DNA of 64,000 nt, taken from assembly GCF_907164555.1 (NCBI RefSeq), contig NZ_CAJQZC010000005.1, positions 1 through 64,000 of the forward strand. The letters run 5' to 3'. Under the pieces are notes generated by a model. It saw nothing but the letters and a program-made list of their open reading frames with translations, made no database searches and was not told the DNA's origin. This DNA comes from Paraburkholderia saeva (lineage in GTDB: Bacteria; Pseudomonadota; Gammaproteobacteria; Burkholderiales; Burkholderiaceae). Of the stretch, positions 27,908 to 38,003 are shown piece after piece. Made by a program: the position numbers and the translations under genes. Position 1 is the first letter of the stretch. Every line of letters starts with the position of its first letter.

Positions 27908-28861
27908 TCAGACGGCCTGTGGATCAGGCGCGGCGGTGCGACGCGACGGGATGTGCACGCGCTCGACCGGCGCGGCGAGATCGAGGAGCGTTTCGGCGAG
28001 TTGCTGCAGGTGTGTGCCGTCGCTGGTCGAGAAAAAACGGGGCGCGAGCGCAGGCCCGGTGCCGCTGGCGGTGCGCAGACCCTGCTGGTCGAGCACGCGC
28101 TCGAGCTGGCGCGCGATGGCGACGCTCGTATCGATCAGCGTCAGCCGGTCGCCGACGATGTCGCGAATCGCGGCGTCGAGGAAAGGGTAGTGCGTGCAGC
28201 CGAGCACCAGCGTGTCGGCGCCCGCGTCGAGCATCGGTTGCAGATAATTTTGCAGCAGTGCGCGCAGTTCGGCCGACCCGACGTCGCAGCGTTCGACCGC
28301 CTGCACGAGCCCGTGACCCGGCTGACACAGAAAACGGCAGTCGGCGGCGTAGCGTTGCAGCAGGTCCTGGAAACGGGCGCTGCGCAGCGTCACCTGCGTG
28401 GCGAGCACGCCCGCGACGCGCGTCTTCGACTGCAGCGCGGCCGGCTTCACACCGGGTTCGACGCCAATGAGCGGAATCGGGAGCCGCTCGCGCACGAGCG
28501 CGATCGACTGCGCGGTGGCCGTGTTGCACGCGACGACCAGCACCTTCGCGCCCTGCTCGACGAGCCACTGTCCGATGGCGAGCGTGCGGTCGGCGATGAA
28601 ATCGTCATCGCGTTCGCCGTACGGCGCATACAGCGAATCGGCGACATAGACGATCGATTCTCCCGGCAATTGCGCACGCACGGCACGCAGCACGGAAAGA
28701 CCGCCAAGCCCTGAATCGAAGATACCAACCGGCGCGTGCGCCGAAGACACCTTCGGTATCGAAGGGGCAGCGGAGGCAGTTTCAGTATGTGGACCGGATG
28801 TCGTGCCGTCGAATGCCGCAGCGGCGGTCATGCGCGAAGAAGCGTCCTGCGATGCGGTCAT
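27908..28861 (-). CDS. murI: Glutamate racemase MurI
   Basis: It makes D-glutamate for peptidoglycan. The catalytic cysteines are in VVACNTATAQS and LGCTHYPF; the start of the racemase domain is VGIFDSGLGGLSVLR. At 317 residues it is longer than many because of a Ser/Ala/Thr-rich N-terminal extension of about 40 residues. ATG 28861 and ATG 28831 are both possible starts; neither has a clear ribosome site. Confidence 0.9.
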   Translation of the reverse strand: MTASQDASSRMTAAAAFDGTTSGPHTETASAAPSIPKVSSAHAPVGIFDSGLGGLSVLRAVRAQLPGESIVYVADSLYAPYGERDDDFIADRTLAIGQWLVEQGAKVLVVACNTATAQSIALVRERLPIPLIGVEPGVKPAALQSKTRVAGVLATQVTLRSARFQDLLQRYAADCRFLCQPGHGLVQAVERCDVGSAELRALLQNYLQPMLDAGADTLVLGCTHYPFLDAAIRDIVGDRLTLIDTSVAIARQLERVLDQQGLRTASGTGPALAPRFFSTSDGTHLQQLAETLLDLAAPVERVHIPSRRTAAPDPQAV

Positions 28862-28906
28862 ATGCGAACGGGGAGGCGGGCAGAGAGACGGATTGTAAAG
28901 TGAACG

Positions 28907-28948
28907 TTGCCGTTCGCGGGGCACTGGTGGGTGCCCCGCGAACGGCAA
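28907..28948 (-). terminator. 18-bp perfect hairpin downstream of bfr
   Basis: Bases 28907-28924 pair without mismatch with 28931-28948 around a six-base loop (TGGTGG). This lies between the bfr stop and the murI start on the same strand. Only a weak T-rich stretch follows on the minus strand, so it may be a terminator or an RNA-stabilising stem. Confidence 0.7.
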
Positions 28949-28967
28949 TTGCGCCACTTTATCAGGA

Positions 28968-29447
28968 TCAGGACTCGACCGATCCCATTCCGGATTGCTG
29001 GTAGTTCTGGATGCCGACCTTGTCAATGAGATCGATTTGCGTTTCCAGCCAGTCGATGTGTTCTTCCGTGTCGTCGAGAATCGTCGTGAAGATTTCACGC
29101 GAGATGAAATCGCGAACTGATTCGCAATACACAATAGCTTCCTTGCACGTGGTCTGCGAGATCTGCTCGAGTTTCAGATCGCATTCGAGAATCTCTTTCG
29201 TTTCCTCGCCGATCAGCAACTTGTGCAGGTCCTGAAGGTTCGGCAGGCCGTCGAGCATGAAAATACGTTCGATCAGCAGATCGGCGTGTTTCATTTCGCC
29301 GATCGATTCGTCGTATTCATGCTTGCCGAGCTTGTCGAGACCCCAGTGCTTGTACATCCGCGCGTGCAAAAAGTACTGGTTGATCGCAGTCAGCTCGTTC
29401 TTCAGTTGCGAGTTCAGATATTCAATGACCTTCTTGTCGCCTTGCAT
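28968..29447 (-). CDS. bfr: Bacterioferritin
   Basis: This 159-residue ferritin-like four-helix protein has the bacterioferritin start [31 protein letters not shown]. Ferroxidase ligands are visible (Glu in KNELTA, ExxH in GEMKHAD, E-x-x-H in [10 protein letters not shown]), and the heme-ligand methionine segment is [12 protein letters not shown]. It stores iron as ferric mineral and is emptied with the help of Bfd. Start 29447 is set by the family N-terminus. Confidence 0.95.
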   Translation of the reverse strand: MQGDKKVIEYLNSQLKNELTAINQYFLHARMYKHWGLDKLGKHEYDESIGEMKHADLLIERIFMLDGLPNLQDLHKLLIGEETKEILECDLKLEQISQTTCKEAIVYCESVRDFISREIFTTILDDTEEHIDWLETQIDLIDKVGIQNYQQSGMGSVES

Positions 29448-29568
29448 GATTTTTTCCTTGTGGGGCTCGGGGATTCTGATTCTTTGAACAATAAACGCCA
29501 TGACCGGAAAAGCCAAGGTCGCCCATAATCGCAACGCTTCTTTCAAGGCCTGATTTGCGTTTCATCGA

Positions 29569-29599
29569 AAAAAAAGCCGGAGCGCGAGGCCCCGGCCTT
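29569..29599 (-). terminator. Terminator of fumarase gene
   Basis: On the minus strand AAGGCCGGGG and the following CTCCGGCTTTTTTTT form a stem-loop with a run of eight T residues, 19 bases after the fumarase stop. Confidence 0.85.
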
Positions 29600-29617
29600 C
29601 ATTGATAGCGCGTGAGC

Positions 29618-31141
29618 TCAGACCGTGGCGACAGGGATCTTGCCGATCTTTGCCTGCCATTCCTTCGGACCAGTCTGGTGCACGGACGTACCCGACGAAT
29701 CGACCGCCACCGTCACCGGCATGTCCTGCACGTCGAACTCGTAGATGGCTTCCATGCCGAGGTCCTCGAATGCGAGGACCTTCGCGCTGCGAATCGCCTT
29801 CGAAACGAGATACGCCGCACCGCCCACGGCCATCAGATACGCTGCCTTGTGCTTCCTGATGGCCTCGATGGCAACCGGGCCGCGTTCCGCCTTGCCGATC
29901 ATCGAAATGAGACCTGTCTGCGACAGCATCGTCTCGGTGAACTTGTCCATGCGGGTCGCCGTTGTCGGTCCTGCCGGACCCACAGCTTCATCGCGCACCG
30001 GATCGACCGGGCCGACGTAATAGATCACGCGGTTCGTGAAATCGACCGGCAGCTTTTCGCCCTTTGCGAGCATGTCGGCAATGCGCTTGTGGGCCGCGTC
30101 GCGCCCCGTCAACATCTTGCCCGACAGCAGCAGCGTCTGGCCCGGCTTCCACGATGCGACTTCAGCCGGCGTGAGCGTGTTCAGGTCGACGCGCTGGCTC
30201 TTTTCGGTGTCCGGTTCCCACTGCACTTTCGGCCACGCGTCGAGCGACGGCGCTTCGAGCTTTGCCACGCCCGAGCCGTCGAGCGTGAAGTGCGCGTGAC
30301 GCGTTGCAGCGCAGTTCGGGATGATCGCGACCGGCTTCGATGCAGCGTGCGTGGGTGCCGCCATGATCTTCACGTCGAGCACGGTCGCGAGACCGCCCAG
30401 ACCCTGCGCGCCGATGCCGAGCGCGTTGACCTTCTCGTGCAGCTCGATACGCAGTTCTTCGATCCAGTCTTTCGGGCCGCGCGCGATGATGTCCTGGATG
30501 TCGATCGGATCCATCAGCGATTCCTTCGCCATCACCATCGCCTTTTCAGCGGTGCCGCCGATGCCGATGCCGAGCATGCCCGGCGGGCACCAGCCTGCGC
30601 CCATCGTCGGCACGGTCTTGAGAATCCAGTCGACGATCGAATCCGACGGGTTCAGCATCGCGAACTTCGACTTGTTTTCCGAGCCGCCGCCTTTCGCCGC
30701 GACCTGCACGTCGACCTTGTCGCCCGGCACGATCTCGTAGTGGATCACGGCCGGCGTGTTGTCCTTCGTGTTCTTGCGCGCGCCTTCGGGCGGGCTCACG
30801 ATCGATGCGCGCAGCACGTTGTCCGGGTTCAGATAACCGCGGCGCACGCCTTCGTTGATCATGTCGGTGACGCCCATCGTCGCACCGTCCCAACGCACGT
30901 CCATGCCGACCTTCACGAACACCGTCACGATGCCGGTGTCCTGGCAGATCGGGCGCTTGCCTTCGGCGCACATACGGCTGTTGGTCAGGATCTGCGCGAT
31001 CGCGTCCTTCGCGGCCGGGCTCTCTTCGAGTTCATACGCGCGGCCGAGGGCCTCTATGTAGTCGAGAGGATGGTAGTAGCTGATGTACTGAAGCGAATCA
31101 GCGATGCTCTGGATGAGGTCTTCCTGTTTGATGACGGTCAT
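29618..31141 (-). CDS. fumA: Class I (iron-sulphur) fumarate hydratase
   Basis: This 507-residue 4Fe-4S fumarase of the TCA cycle converts fumarate and malate. It shows the cluster-type cysteines in ICQDTG, GAGWCPPGMLGIGIGG and IPNCAATRHAHFTLDG, and the fused beta domain motif GPTTATRMDKFTE. The length and domain order (alpha then beta) match FumA/FumB. Start 31141 has no strong Shine-Dalgarno but fits the family start. Confidence 0.94.
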   Translation of the reverse strand: MTVIKQEDLIQSIADSLQYISYYHPLDYIEALGRAYELEESPAAKDAIAQILTNSRMCAEGKRPICQDTGIVTVFVKVGMDVRWDGATMGVTDMINEGVRRGYLNPDNVLRASIVSPPEGARKNTKDNTPAVIHYEIVPGDKVDVQVAAKGGGSENKSKFAMLNPSDSIVDWILKTVPTMGAGWCPPGMLGIGIGGTAEKAMVMAKESLMDPIDIQDIIARGPKDWIEELRIELHEKVNALGIGAQGLGGLATVLDVKIMAAPTHAASKPVAIIPNCAATRHAHFTLDGSGVAKLEAPSLDAWPKVQWEPDTEKSQRVDLNTLTPAEVASWKPGQTLLLSGKMLTGRDAAHKRIADMLAKGEKLPVDFTNRVIYYVGPVDPVRDEAVGPAGPTTATRMDKFTETMLSQTGLISMIGKAERGPVAIEAIRKHKAAYLMAVGGAAYLVSKAIRSAKVLAFEDLGMEAIYEFDVQDMPVTVAVDSSGTSVHQTGPKEWQAKIGKIPVATV

Positions 31142-31208
31142 GGCTAGCTCAGTGGGGACAAGGGGCGCTTTTATCGACGCGAATCGCACGGGCAGGTGCG
31201 AATCGCGA

Positions 31209-31808
31209 TCACTCCGGCTGCGCCTTTAATGGAGAAAGCGGTTGTTGTGCATGCGGCTCGTGAAAGTGCTGCGGATGCGTGTGCGTCGTGAGACGGTCGA
31301 CGGCTGCCATCACGAGCGCGGATACAAGGAACGCGACGTGGATGATCACCTGCCACATGATCGTATGCGTCGAGTTCTGGTCGGGGCTGATGAAAGTCTT
31401 CAGCAGATGGATCGATGAGATGCTGATGAGCGCCATCGAAAGCTTCACTTTCAGCACGCCGGCATTCACGTGGTCGAGCCATTCCGGTTCATCCGGATGG
31501 CCTTCGACACCCAGCCGCGACACGAACGTTTCATATCCGCCGACGATCACCATGATCAGCAGGTTCGAGATCATCACGACGTCGATCAGGCCGAGCACGA
31601 CGAGCATGATGCTGGTTTCGTCGAGCGACAGCGCTGCCGTTACGAGATGCCAGACTTCCTTCAGGAACAGCACGACGTAGACCGCCTGCGCGACGATCAG
31701 GCCGAGATAGAGCGGCACCTGCAGCCAGCGGCTCATGAAGATGACGGCGGGCAGCGCGCGCATACGGCGGCGTGGCGTGAGGGCGGAATGATGGCGCGGT
31801 GCGGACAT
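31209..31808 (-). CDS. TIGR00645/YqhA-family inner-membrane protein
   Basis: This 199-residue membrane protein has four hydrophobic segments and the family sequence LDETSIMLVVLGLIDVVMISNLLIMVIVGGYE. The function is unknown. It has a His-rich hydrophilic C-terminus (THTHPQHFHEPHAQQ). It lies upstream of fumA on the same strand and could share its transcript, spaced 67 bases. ATG 31820 is an alternative start. Confidence 0.85.
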   Translation of the reverse strand: MSAPRHHSALTPRRRMRALPAVIFMSRWLQVPLYLGLIVAQAVYVVLFLKEVWHLVTAALSLDETSIMLVVLGLIDVVMISNLLIMVIVGGYETFVSRLGVEGHPDEPEWLDHVNAGVLKVKLSMALISISSIHLLKTFISPDQNSTHTIMWQVIIHVAFLVSALVMAAVDRLTTHTHPQHFHEPHAQQPLSPLKAQPE

Positions 31809-32010
31809 GGGCGATGGCAATGGCTGGGGCAGATGGACGCATCAGACAGCGGGAACACGGGCCGGCGCGCGCGTAATGCAGGCGCTGCGCCCGCATTGGC
31901 GGGTCTGCTTGCGTGTGCAACAGCGGATGCAACCGCTCGCGGTCCCGCGCGGCCGTGTCAGGCGCGCTATTGTACAGCGTCCTCCCGGTTTACCCGGACG
32001 AGGCGGGCAG

Positions 32011-32910
32011 TCACGACGCGACGGGTGGTACCCGCTTCACCTTCAGGCTCGCGAGCGCGATACCCACCACGACGCACGCCAGCGCGAAACCGTGTGCGAG
32101 CGTGGGCCGCTCGCCGAGAAACACGATCCCCCAGCCCGCAGCCGCCACGGGCAGCACGGCGCTGAATACGCCGGCAAGCGAGCCGGGCACGTGACGAATG
32201 CCTTTCATCCATAACCAGAACGAGAAGATGCTGGCGGAGAGTCCGTACCAGAGCACGAGCCACCAGACGCCGGCGGGCACGCCCGCGTAATCGAAATGCA
32301 CGAGCGCGGTGAGGCCGAACGGCAACATCAGCAGCAAGCCGAACAGATGCGTGTACGCGCAGATATCGATGGGCGCGAGCGTCTGCGTCAGGCGGCGCGA
32401 GAGAATCACGTAGAGCGACTCGCAGCACACCGCGCCGAGCACCATCAGGTTGCCGGCGAGCGAGCCTTCGGTTGCCGTGTCGGCCGCCTGATCGGCGTGC
32501 GCGAGATTGATCGCCACGACGCCAATGATTGCGAGCGCAATGGAAGCGAGCGCGCGGCCATCAGGGCGCTCCTTCAGAAAGAGCCATGAAAAGAGCGCGA
32601 CGACAGCGGGAATCGTGCTCGTGATCACGCCCGCCGCGACGGCGCTCGTGCGGTGCACGCCGTTCAGCATCAGCAGCGTGAAGCCAAAGGTGCCGAAGAG
32701 TGCCTGCAGAAACAGGTTGAGCCATTCGCCCCGTTTCACGCGCCGCAGTTTCGATACCCGCAGTAGTGGCCACAATACCGCCATCGCGATGACGAAGCGC
32801 AACAGCGCGAAGAGCGGAACGGGCACGAACGCGACAATCGATTTGCCGATGCCGACGTTGCTGCCGACAAGCAGCATCGAAACGATGAGAAGCAGGGAAT
32901 AGCGGTTCAA
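32011..32910 (-). CDS. EamA/DMT-family transporter
   Basis: This is a drug/metabolite transporter with ten predicted hydrophobic helices in two EamA repeats (SLLLIVSMLLVGSNVGIGKS near the start; VLGAVCCESLYVILSRRLTQ for the second repeat). The substrate is unknown. The start is uncertain: TTG 32910 begins the family-like NRYSLLLIVS sequence, while GTG 32988 adds 26 unusual residues. There is no obvious partner gene. Confidence 0.75.
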   Translation of the reverse strand: MNRYSLLLIVSMLLVGSNVGIGKSIVAFVPVPLFALLRFVIAMAVLWPLLRVSKLRRVKRGEWLNLFLQALFGTFGFTLLMLNGVHRTSAVAAGVITSTIPAVVALFSWLFLKERPDGRALASIALAIIGVVAINLAHADQAADTATEGSLAGNLMVLGAVCCESLYVILSRRLTQTLAPIDICAYTHLFGLLLMLPFGLTALVHFDYAGVPAGVWWLVLWYGLSASIFSFWLWMKGIRHVPGSLAGVFSAVLPVAAAGWGIVFLGERPTLAHGFALACVVVGIALASLKVKRVPPVAS

Positions 32911-33433
32911 GCTGGAATCCGGAAAGCGTGGGTCTGACGTGTAGCGCGAAGGACCATGGCCGGTGCGAGGCAAGGTATTCGCAAGCACAAGGCCTGGCCG
33001 GTCCTGGGTCGCGGCGTAGTTTAACGGACCGGCCGGTCGGGCGCATGTGCGCGTGCTGCGTTGTCAGTCGATGCGGGCGTACCAGGTTGAACCCTGGTGC
33101 ACCGCAGTGTCCAATTACCTGTTCAATCCCGCAAAGCCACGCCAGCAGCGGCCGCTTCAGTTAACATTGAAATCTCTGCGCGGATACAGGTGTGTCTGCC
33201 ACGGCGGTCTTCGCCTCGACGTAAGTGCCCGGTAAGTTGCGGCCTTTATCGTGACAGTCAAATGAAGCAGGTGGCCGGTCATGAATCACGGCACAACAGC
33301 ATGATGCGGTGCGACACGGGTGAAGAACATGGCGCACTGGCAGGAGACAAGGTGGTACGCGGCCACGCACGCACGTGCATTTCGGGCGCGTTCGCACGGA
33401 TTTTCGGATTTCATCTTCACGAAGGGGTAGTCG
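32911..33433. other. Divergent intergenic region upstream of acs
   Basis: There are about 520 bases between the EamA transporter and acs. No gene is supported; frames here are upstream extensions or antisense. I looked for -24/-12 sigma-54 sites and strong dyads and saw none that convince. Confidence 0.45.
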
Positions 33434-35416
33434 ATGTCTGCGATTGAATCGGTTCTTCAGGAACGCCGTGTCTTTCCGCCATCCGCCGACATGTCGGCGC
33501 AGGCTTCCGTAGCCGGCATGGACGCGTACCGCGCGCTCGCCGCTGAAGCGGAGCGCGATTACGAAGGCTTCTGGGCACGTCTCGCGCGCGAAACGCTCAG
33601 CTGGAAGAAGCCCTTCACGAAGGTGCTCGATGAATCGAAGGCGCCGTTCTATACATGGTTCGAGGACGGTGAACTGAACGCGTCGTACAACAGTCTCGAC
33701 CGTCACGTCGAAGCCGGCAACGGCGGGCGCGTCGCGGTGATCTTCGAAGCCGACGACGGCACCGTCACCAATGTCACGTATCAGGACCTGCTGCAGCGCG
33801 TCTCGCGCTTCGCCAACGCGCTGAAAAAGCGCGGTGTGAAGAAGGGCGACCGCGTCGTCATCTACATGCCGATGTCGGTCGAAGGTATCGTCGCGATGCA
33901 GGCCTGCGCGCGTATCGGCGCGACGCATTCGGTCGTGTTCGGCGGGTTTTCGTCGAAGTCGCTGAACGAGCGGCTCGTCGACGTGGGCGCGGTCGCGCTC
34001 GTCACGTCCGATGAACAGATGCGCGGCGGCAAGGCACTGCCGCTCAAGAACATCGCCGACGAAGCGCTTGCGATGGGCGGCTGCGAAGCGGTCAAGAGTG
34101 TGATCGTCTACAAGCGGACGGGCGGCAAGGTTGCGTGGACCGAAGGGCGCGACCTGTGGATGCACGAACTCACGCAGGCCGAGTCTGACCAGTGCACGCC
34201 GGAATGGGTGGGCGCGGAACATCCGCTCTTTATCCTCTATACGTCCGGTTCGACGGGCAAGCCAAAGGGCGTGCAGCACAGCACCGGCGGCTATCTGCTG
34301 TGGGCCGCGCAGACCATGAAGTGGACGTTCGACTGGAAGCCCACCGACGTGTTCTGGTGTACCGCCGACATCGGCTGGATTACCGGTCACAGCTACATCG
34401 CCTACGGGCCGCTCTCGCTGGGCGGCACGCAGGTCGTGTTCGAAGGCGTGCCGACGTATCCGAACGCCGGGCGCTTCTGGGACATGATCGGCAAGCACAA
34501 GGTCAGCATCTTCTATACGGCGCCCACGGCGATCCGCTCGCTGATCAAGGCTTCCGAAGCCGACGCGAAAGTGCATCCGAAGAGCTATGACCTCTCGTCG
34601 CTGCGCATCATCGGCACGGTGGGCGAGCCGATCAATCCGGAAGCATGGATGTGGTATCACGAGAACGTCGGCGGCAAGCGTTGCCCGATCGTCGATACGT
34701 GGTGGCAAACCGAAACTGGCGGTCACATGATCACGCCGCTGCCGGGCGCGACGCCGCTCGTGCCGGGTTCCTGCACGTTGCCGCTGCCGGGCATCATGGC
34801 TGCGGTCGTCGACGAAACCGGTCAGGACGTGCCGAACGGGCAGGGCGGGATTCTCGTCGTGAAGCGCCCGTGGCCCGCGATGCTGCGTAACGTGTGGGGC
34901 GATCCGGACCGCTACAGGAAGAGCTATTTCCCCGAGGAACTCGGCGGCAGGCTTTATCTTGCGGGCGACGGCGCGGTGCGCGACAAGGACACCACGTACT
35001 TCACGATCATGGGCCGTATTGACGACGTGCTTAACGTGTCGGGCCACCGTCTCGGCACGATGGAGATCGAATCGGCGCTGGTTGCGAATCCGCTCGTCGC
35101 CGAAGCGGCCGTGGTGGGGCGCCCTGACGATACGACGGGCGAGGCCGTGTGCGCGTTCGTGGTGCTCAAGCGCGCGCGACCGGAAGGCGAGGAAGCGGTG
35201 AAGCTCGCGAACGAACTGCGTGCCTGGGTCGGCAAGGAGATCGGTCCGATCGCGAAGCCGAAGGACATCCGCTTCGGCGAGAACCTGCCGAAGACGCGCT
35301 CCGGCAAGATCATGCGCCGTCTGCTGCGCTCGCTTGCGAAGGGCGAGGCGATCACGCAGGACGTGTCGACGCTGGAGAATCCGGCGATTCTCGACCAGCT
35401 CGGCGAATCGCTTTAA
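33434..35416 (+). CDS. acs: Acetyl-CoA synthetase
   Basis: This AMP-forming acetate-CoA ligase of 660 residues has the core phosphate-binding motif [14 protein letters not shown] near residue 268, [10 protein letters not shown] near residue 423 and the C-terminal acetylation-regulated lysine in the [11 protein letters not shown] segment (Lys about 625). It activates acetate. It is followed by a terminator and then by a predicted acetate symporter pair, which suggests uptake and activation of acetate are handled together. AAGGGG lies eight bases upstream of the ATG. Confidence 0.95.
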   Translation: MSAIESVLQERRVFPPSADMSAQASVAGMDAYRALAAEAERDYEGFWARLARETLSWKKPFTKVLDESKAPFYTWFEDGELNASYNSLDRHVEAGNGGRVAVIFEADDGTVTNVTYQDLLQRVSRFANALKKRGVKKGDRVVIYMPMSVEGIVAMQACARIGATHSVVFGGFSSKSLNERLVDVGAVALVTSDEQMRGGKALPLKNIADEALAMGGCEAVKSVIVYKRTGGKVAWTEGRDLWMHELTQAESDQCTPEWVGAEHPLFILYTSGSTGKPKGVQHSTGGYLLWAAQTMKWTFDWKPTDVFWCTADIGWITGHSYIAYGPLSLGGTQVVFEGVPTYPNAGRFWDMIGKHKVSIFYTAPTAIRSLIKASEADAKVHPKSYDLSSLRIIGTVGEPINPEAWMWYHENVGGKRCPIVDTWWQTETGGHMITPLPGATPLVPGSCTLPLPGIMAAVVDETGQDVPNGQGGILVVKRPWPAMLRNVWGDPDRYRKSYFPEELGGRLYLAGDGAVRDKDTTYFTIMGRIDDVLNVSGHRLGTMEIESALVANPLVAEAAVVGRPDDTTGEAVCAFVVLKRARPEGEEAVKLANELRAWVGKEIGPIAKPKDIRFGENLPKTRSGKIMRRLLRSLAKGEAITQDVSTLENPAILDQLGESL

Positions 35417-35480
35417 GCGTAATGTGTTCGCGACCGGCAGCGCGAGGTGCCGCCGCTCCACGCCACAACGTGTGTTGAAT

Positions 35481-35526
35481 AAAGCCACTGCGATGACAAT
35501 CCTTATTGCCTGAGCAGTGGCTTTTT
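35481..35526 (+). terminator. Terminator after acs
   Basis: AAAGCCACTGC pairs with GCAGTGGCTTT, with a 22-base loop and a final T run. It separates acs from the downstream symporter pair, though read-through remains possible. Confidence 0.7.
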
Positions 35527-35539
35527 GATACACAGGCGC

Positions 35540-35887
35540 ATGGCTGCGCCAAACCACACCGCTCAACAGAACATCAATCCACTGCCCGAACCACCGCCGG
35601 TTTCGGAAGCGATGGCGCGCGCGCATCGGCGTTACTGGCGTTTCAACCTCTTGCTGATCGCGGCGCTCATGACGATCGGCTTCTTCGTTTCGTTCGTCGT
35701 GCCGCTGGCCTCGGGCCGTTTAGCCAGCATACGTTTCGCCGGCTTCAGTCTGCCGTTCTATATGGGTGCGCAGGGCGCGATTCTGATCTATCTCGTGCTG
35801 ATCGGCGTGTATATCCTGCTGATGCAGCGCGCCGATCGCGCGTTGCAACGCGCACGCGAAGCCGACGCCGTGAGCCGGAACCCTTGA
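35540..35887 (+). CDS. DUF4212 symporter small subunit
   Basis: This 115-residue protein has two transmembrane helices (FNLLLIAALMTIGFFVSFVV and GAQGAILIYLVLIGVYILLM) and the DUF4212 pattern YWRFNLLL, typical of the small subunit encoded just before VC_2705-type sodium:solute symporters. Its stop is 4 bases before the large subunit start, so they are an operon. Confidence 0.87.
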   Translation: MAAPNHTAQQNINPLPEPPPVSEAMARAHRRYWRFNLLLIAALMTIGFFVSFVVPLASGRLASIRFAGFSLPFYMGAQGAILIYLVLIGVYILLMQRADRALQRAREADAVSRNP

Positions 35888-35891
35888 GCCG

Positions 35892-37910
35892 ATGAAGCTG
35901 ACCCATCGACTCATCCGTTCATACGCGCTCTATACGCTGGGCTTTCTCTTTTTCATCTACGTGCTGTGGCGCGTCGAACGCGCGACCGGCGCCGGCACGT
36001 GGATCGGCTACGTGTTCCTGTTCGTGCCGATTGCCGTCTATGCCGCAATCGGGCTGCTTTCGCGAACGTCCGATCTCGTCGAGTACTACGTTGCGGGGCG
36101 GCGCGTGCCGTCTGTGTTCAACGGCATGGCGACGGCTGCGGACTGGCTGTCGGCGGCGTCGTTCATTGGCCTTGCCGGCTCGCTTTACGCGACCGGTTAC
36201 GACGGGCTTGCCTACATGATGGGATGGACGGGCGGCTACTGCCTCGTCGCATTCCTGCTTGCGCCGTATGTGCGCAAGCTCGCGCGCTACACGATTCCCG
36301 ACTTTCTCGGCACGCGCTTTTCGAGCAATGCCGTGCGCGGAATCGCCGCGCTCTCCGCGATCCTGTGTTCGTTCGTCTATCTCGTCGCGCAGATCCAGGG
36401 CGTCGGGTTGATTGCGACGCGTTTTATCGGCGTCGATTTCGCCATCGGGATTTTCTGCGGACTGGCGGGCATTCTCGTGTGTTCGTTTCTCGGCGGCATG
36501 CGCGCGGTGACGTGGACGCAGGTGGCGCAGTACATCATCCTGATCATCGCGATCCTGATTCCGGTTTCGATGATCGCGCACAAGGACGGGCTCGGCTGGG
36601 TGCCGCAATTCAGTTACGGCCGGTTGATGGCGCGGGTCGAGACGCTCGAGCAGCAGGTGCGCGATGCGCCTCCCGAACAGCGGGTGCGCGACAACTTCCG
36701 GCGGCGCGCTGCCGCGATGCAGGCGCGGCTCGATGCGCTGCCTCAATCGTTCGTCGAAGAGAAGAGCCGGCTGACACAGGAAATCGCCGATCTGCGCCGG
36801 CATAACGGCCCGCTGCGCGATATCAACGAGCGCGAGCGGGCGCTCGCGGCGTTTCCGCGTGACGCCGTCGCCGCGCACAGCGTGTGGACGCAACAGCGCG
36901 ACGAGATGCTGCTGCGCGCATCGGCGCCGGTGCCGATGTCCGAAGCGTTTCCCGCTGCCAGCGACGAGGAACGCAATCTTCATCGACGCAATTTTCTTTC
37001 GCTTCTGCTGTGTCTTTCGCTGGGGACGGCGAGCCTGCCGCATATTCTGACGCGCTATAACACGACGACATCGGTGGCGTCGGCGCGCCGGTCGGTGGGG
37101 TGGACGCTGTTCTTTGTCGCATTGTTCTATCTGACGGTGCCGGTGCTGGCGGTGCTGATCAAGTACGAGATCCTGACGAGTCTTGTCGGAGAGCGCTTTT
37201 CGGATCTGCCGCAATGGGTGATGCAGTGGCGGCGGATCGAGCCATATCTGATTGGCATTTCAGACATGAACGGCGACGGCATTGTGCGCTGGAGCGAGAT
37301 CCAGATGCAGCCCGACATGGTCGTGCTCGCGGCGCCGGAAATCGCGGGGTTGCCGTATGTGATGTCGGGGCTGATCGCAGCGGGGGCGCTGGCGGCGGCG
37401 CTGTCGACAGCGGACGGTCTGCTGCTGACGATCGCGAACGCGCTATCGCACGATGTCTACTATCACATGGTCGATCCATCGGCATCGAGCCAGCGGCGGG
37501 TGACCATCTCGAAGATCCTGTTGCTCGGCGTCGCGCTGTTTGCTTCTTACGTGGCTTCGCTGAATACGGGGAATATCCTGTTTCTGGTGGGGGCCGCGTT
37601 TTCGATCGCGGCTTCGAGTCTCTTTCCGGTGCTGGTGCTTGGCGTGTTCTGGAAGCGCACGACGCGTCGTGGCGCGGTCGCGGGGATGGTGGCGGGGCTT
37701 GCGGTCTGCATCTACTACATCGTGTCGACGTATCCGTTTTTCACGCAGCTGACGGGTTTCTCGGGCGCGCGCTGGTTGGGCATCGAGCCGATCAGTTCGG
37801 GCGTGTTCGGCGTGCCGGCGGGGTTTCTGGTGGCGATTGCCGTGAGTCTCGTGGATCGCAGGCCGGACGCTTACACGCGGGCGCTGGTCGACTATATCCG
37901 GCATCCCTGA
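35892..37910 (+). CDS. VC_2705-type sodium:solute symporter (acetate-like)
   Basis: This 672-residue SSS-family transporter has about 13 hydrophobic helices. Near the N-terminus it has VEYYVAGRRVPSVFNGMATAADWLSAASF, the SSS hallmark. A long hydrophilic Arg/Glu-rich insert lies at about residues 250-360. An EF-hand-like loop (DMNGDGIVRWSE, residues 458-469) is seen in a later loop. It is probably a carboxylate (acetate) uptake system with the DUF4212 partner, next to acs. The insert is known for this subfamily; the loop is a sequence observation. Confidence 0.85.
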   Translation: MKLTHRLIRSYALYTLGFLFFIYVLWRVERATGAGTWIGYVFLFVPIAVYAAIGLLSRTSDLVEYYVAGRRVPSVFNGMATAADWLSAASFIGLAGSLYATGYDGLAYMMGWTGGYCLVAFLLAPYVRKLARYTIPDFLGTRFSSNAVRGIAALSAILCSFVYLVAQIQGVGLIATRFIGVDFAIGIFCGLAGILVCSFLGGMRAVTWTQVAQYIILIIAILIPVSMIAHKDGLGWVPQFSYGRLMARVETLEQQVRDAPPEQRVRDNFRRRAAAMQARLDALPQSFVEEKSRLTQEIADLRRHNGPLRDINERERALAAFPRDAVAAHSVWTQQRDEMLLRASAPVPMSEAFPAASDEERNLHRRNFLSLLLCLSLGTASLPHILTRYNTTTSVASARRSVGWTLFFVALFYLTVPVLAVLIKYEILTSLVGERFSDLPQWVMQWRRIEPYLIGISDMNGDGIVRWSEIQMQPDMVVLAAPEIAGLPYVMSGLIAAGALAAALSTADGLLLTIANALSHDVYYHMVDPSASSQRRVTISKILLLGVALFASYVASLNTGNILFLVGAAFSIAASSLFPVLVLGVFWKRTTRRGAVAGMVAGLAVCIYYIVSTYPFFTQLTGFSGARWLGIEPISSGVFGVPAGFLVAIAVSLVDRRPDAYTRALVDYIRHP

Positions 37911-37985
37911 GGCTTGCGGGCGGGGTGGTTTCGCGGGCGTTTTAGAGGCCAGGAAAGAGGAGGTGGCGGCCGCCCCAGAGTTTGC

Positions 37986-37991
37986 TATAAT
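37986..37991 (+). promoter_or_regulatory. -10 box of tRNA-Ser
   Basis: TATAAT lies 12 bases before the mature tRNA 5' end. No strong -35 hexamer is seen at normal spacing. Confidence 0.55.
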
Positions 37992-38003
37992 CTGCCTCCC
38001 GCC

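Noticed and set aside
33161..35626. Long minus-strand frame over acs
   Set aside because: It is the reverse complement of acetyl-CoA synthetase codons; no family features.
35506..35895. Plus-strand frame overlapping the DUF4212 gene
   Set aside because: The other frame matches DUF4212 with two transmembrane helices; this one is a shadow frame.
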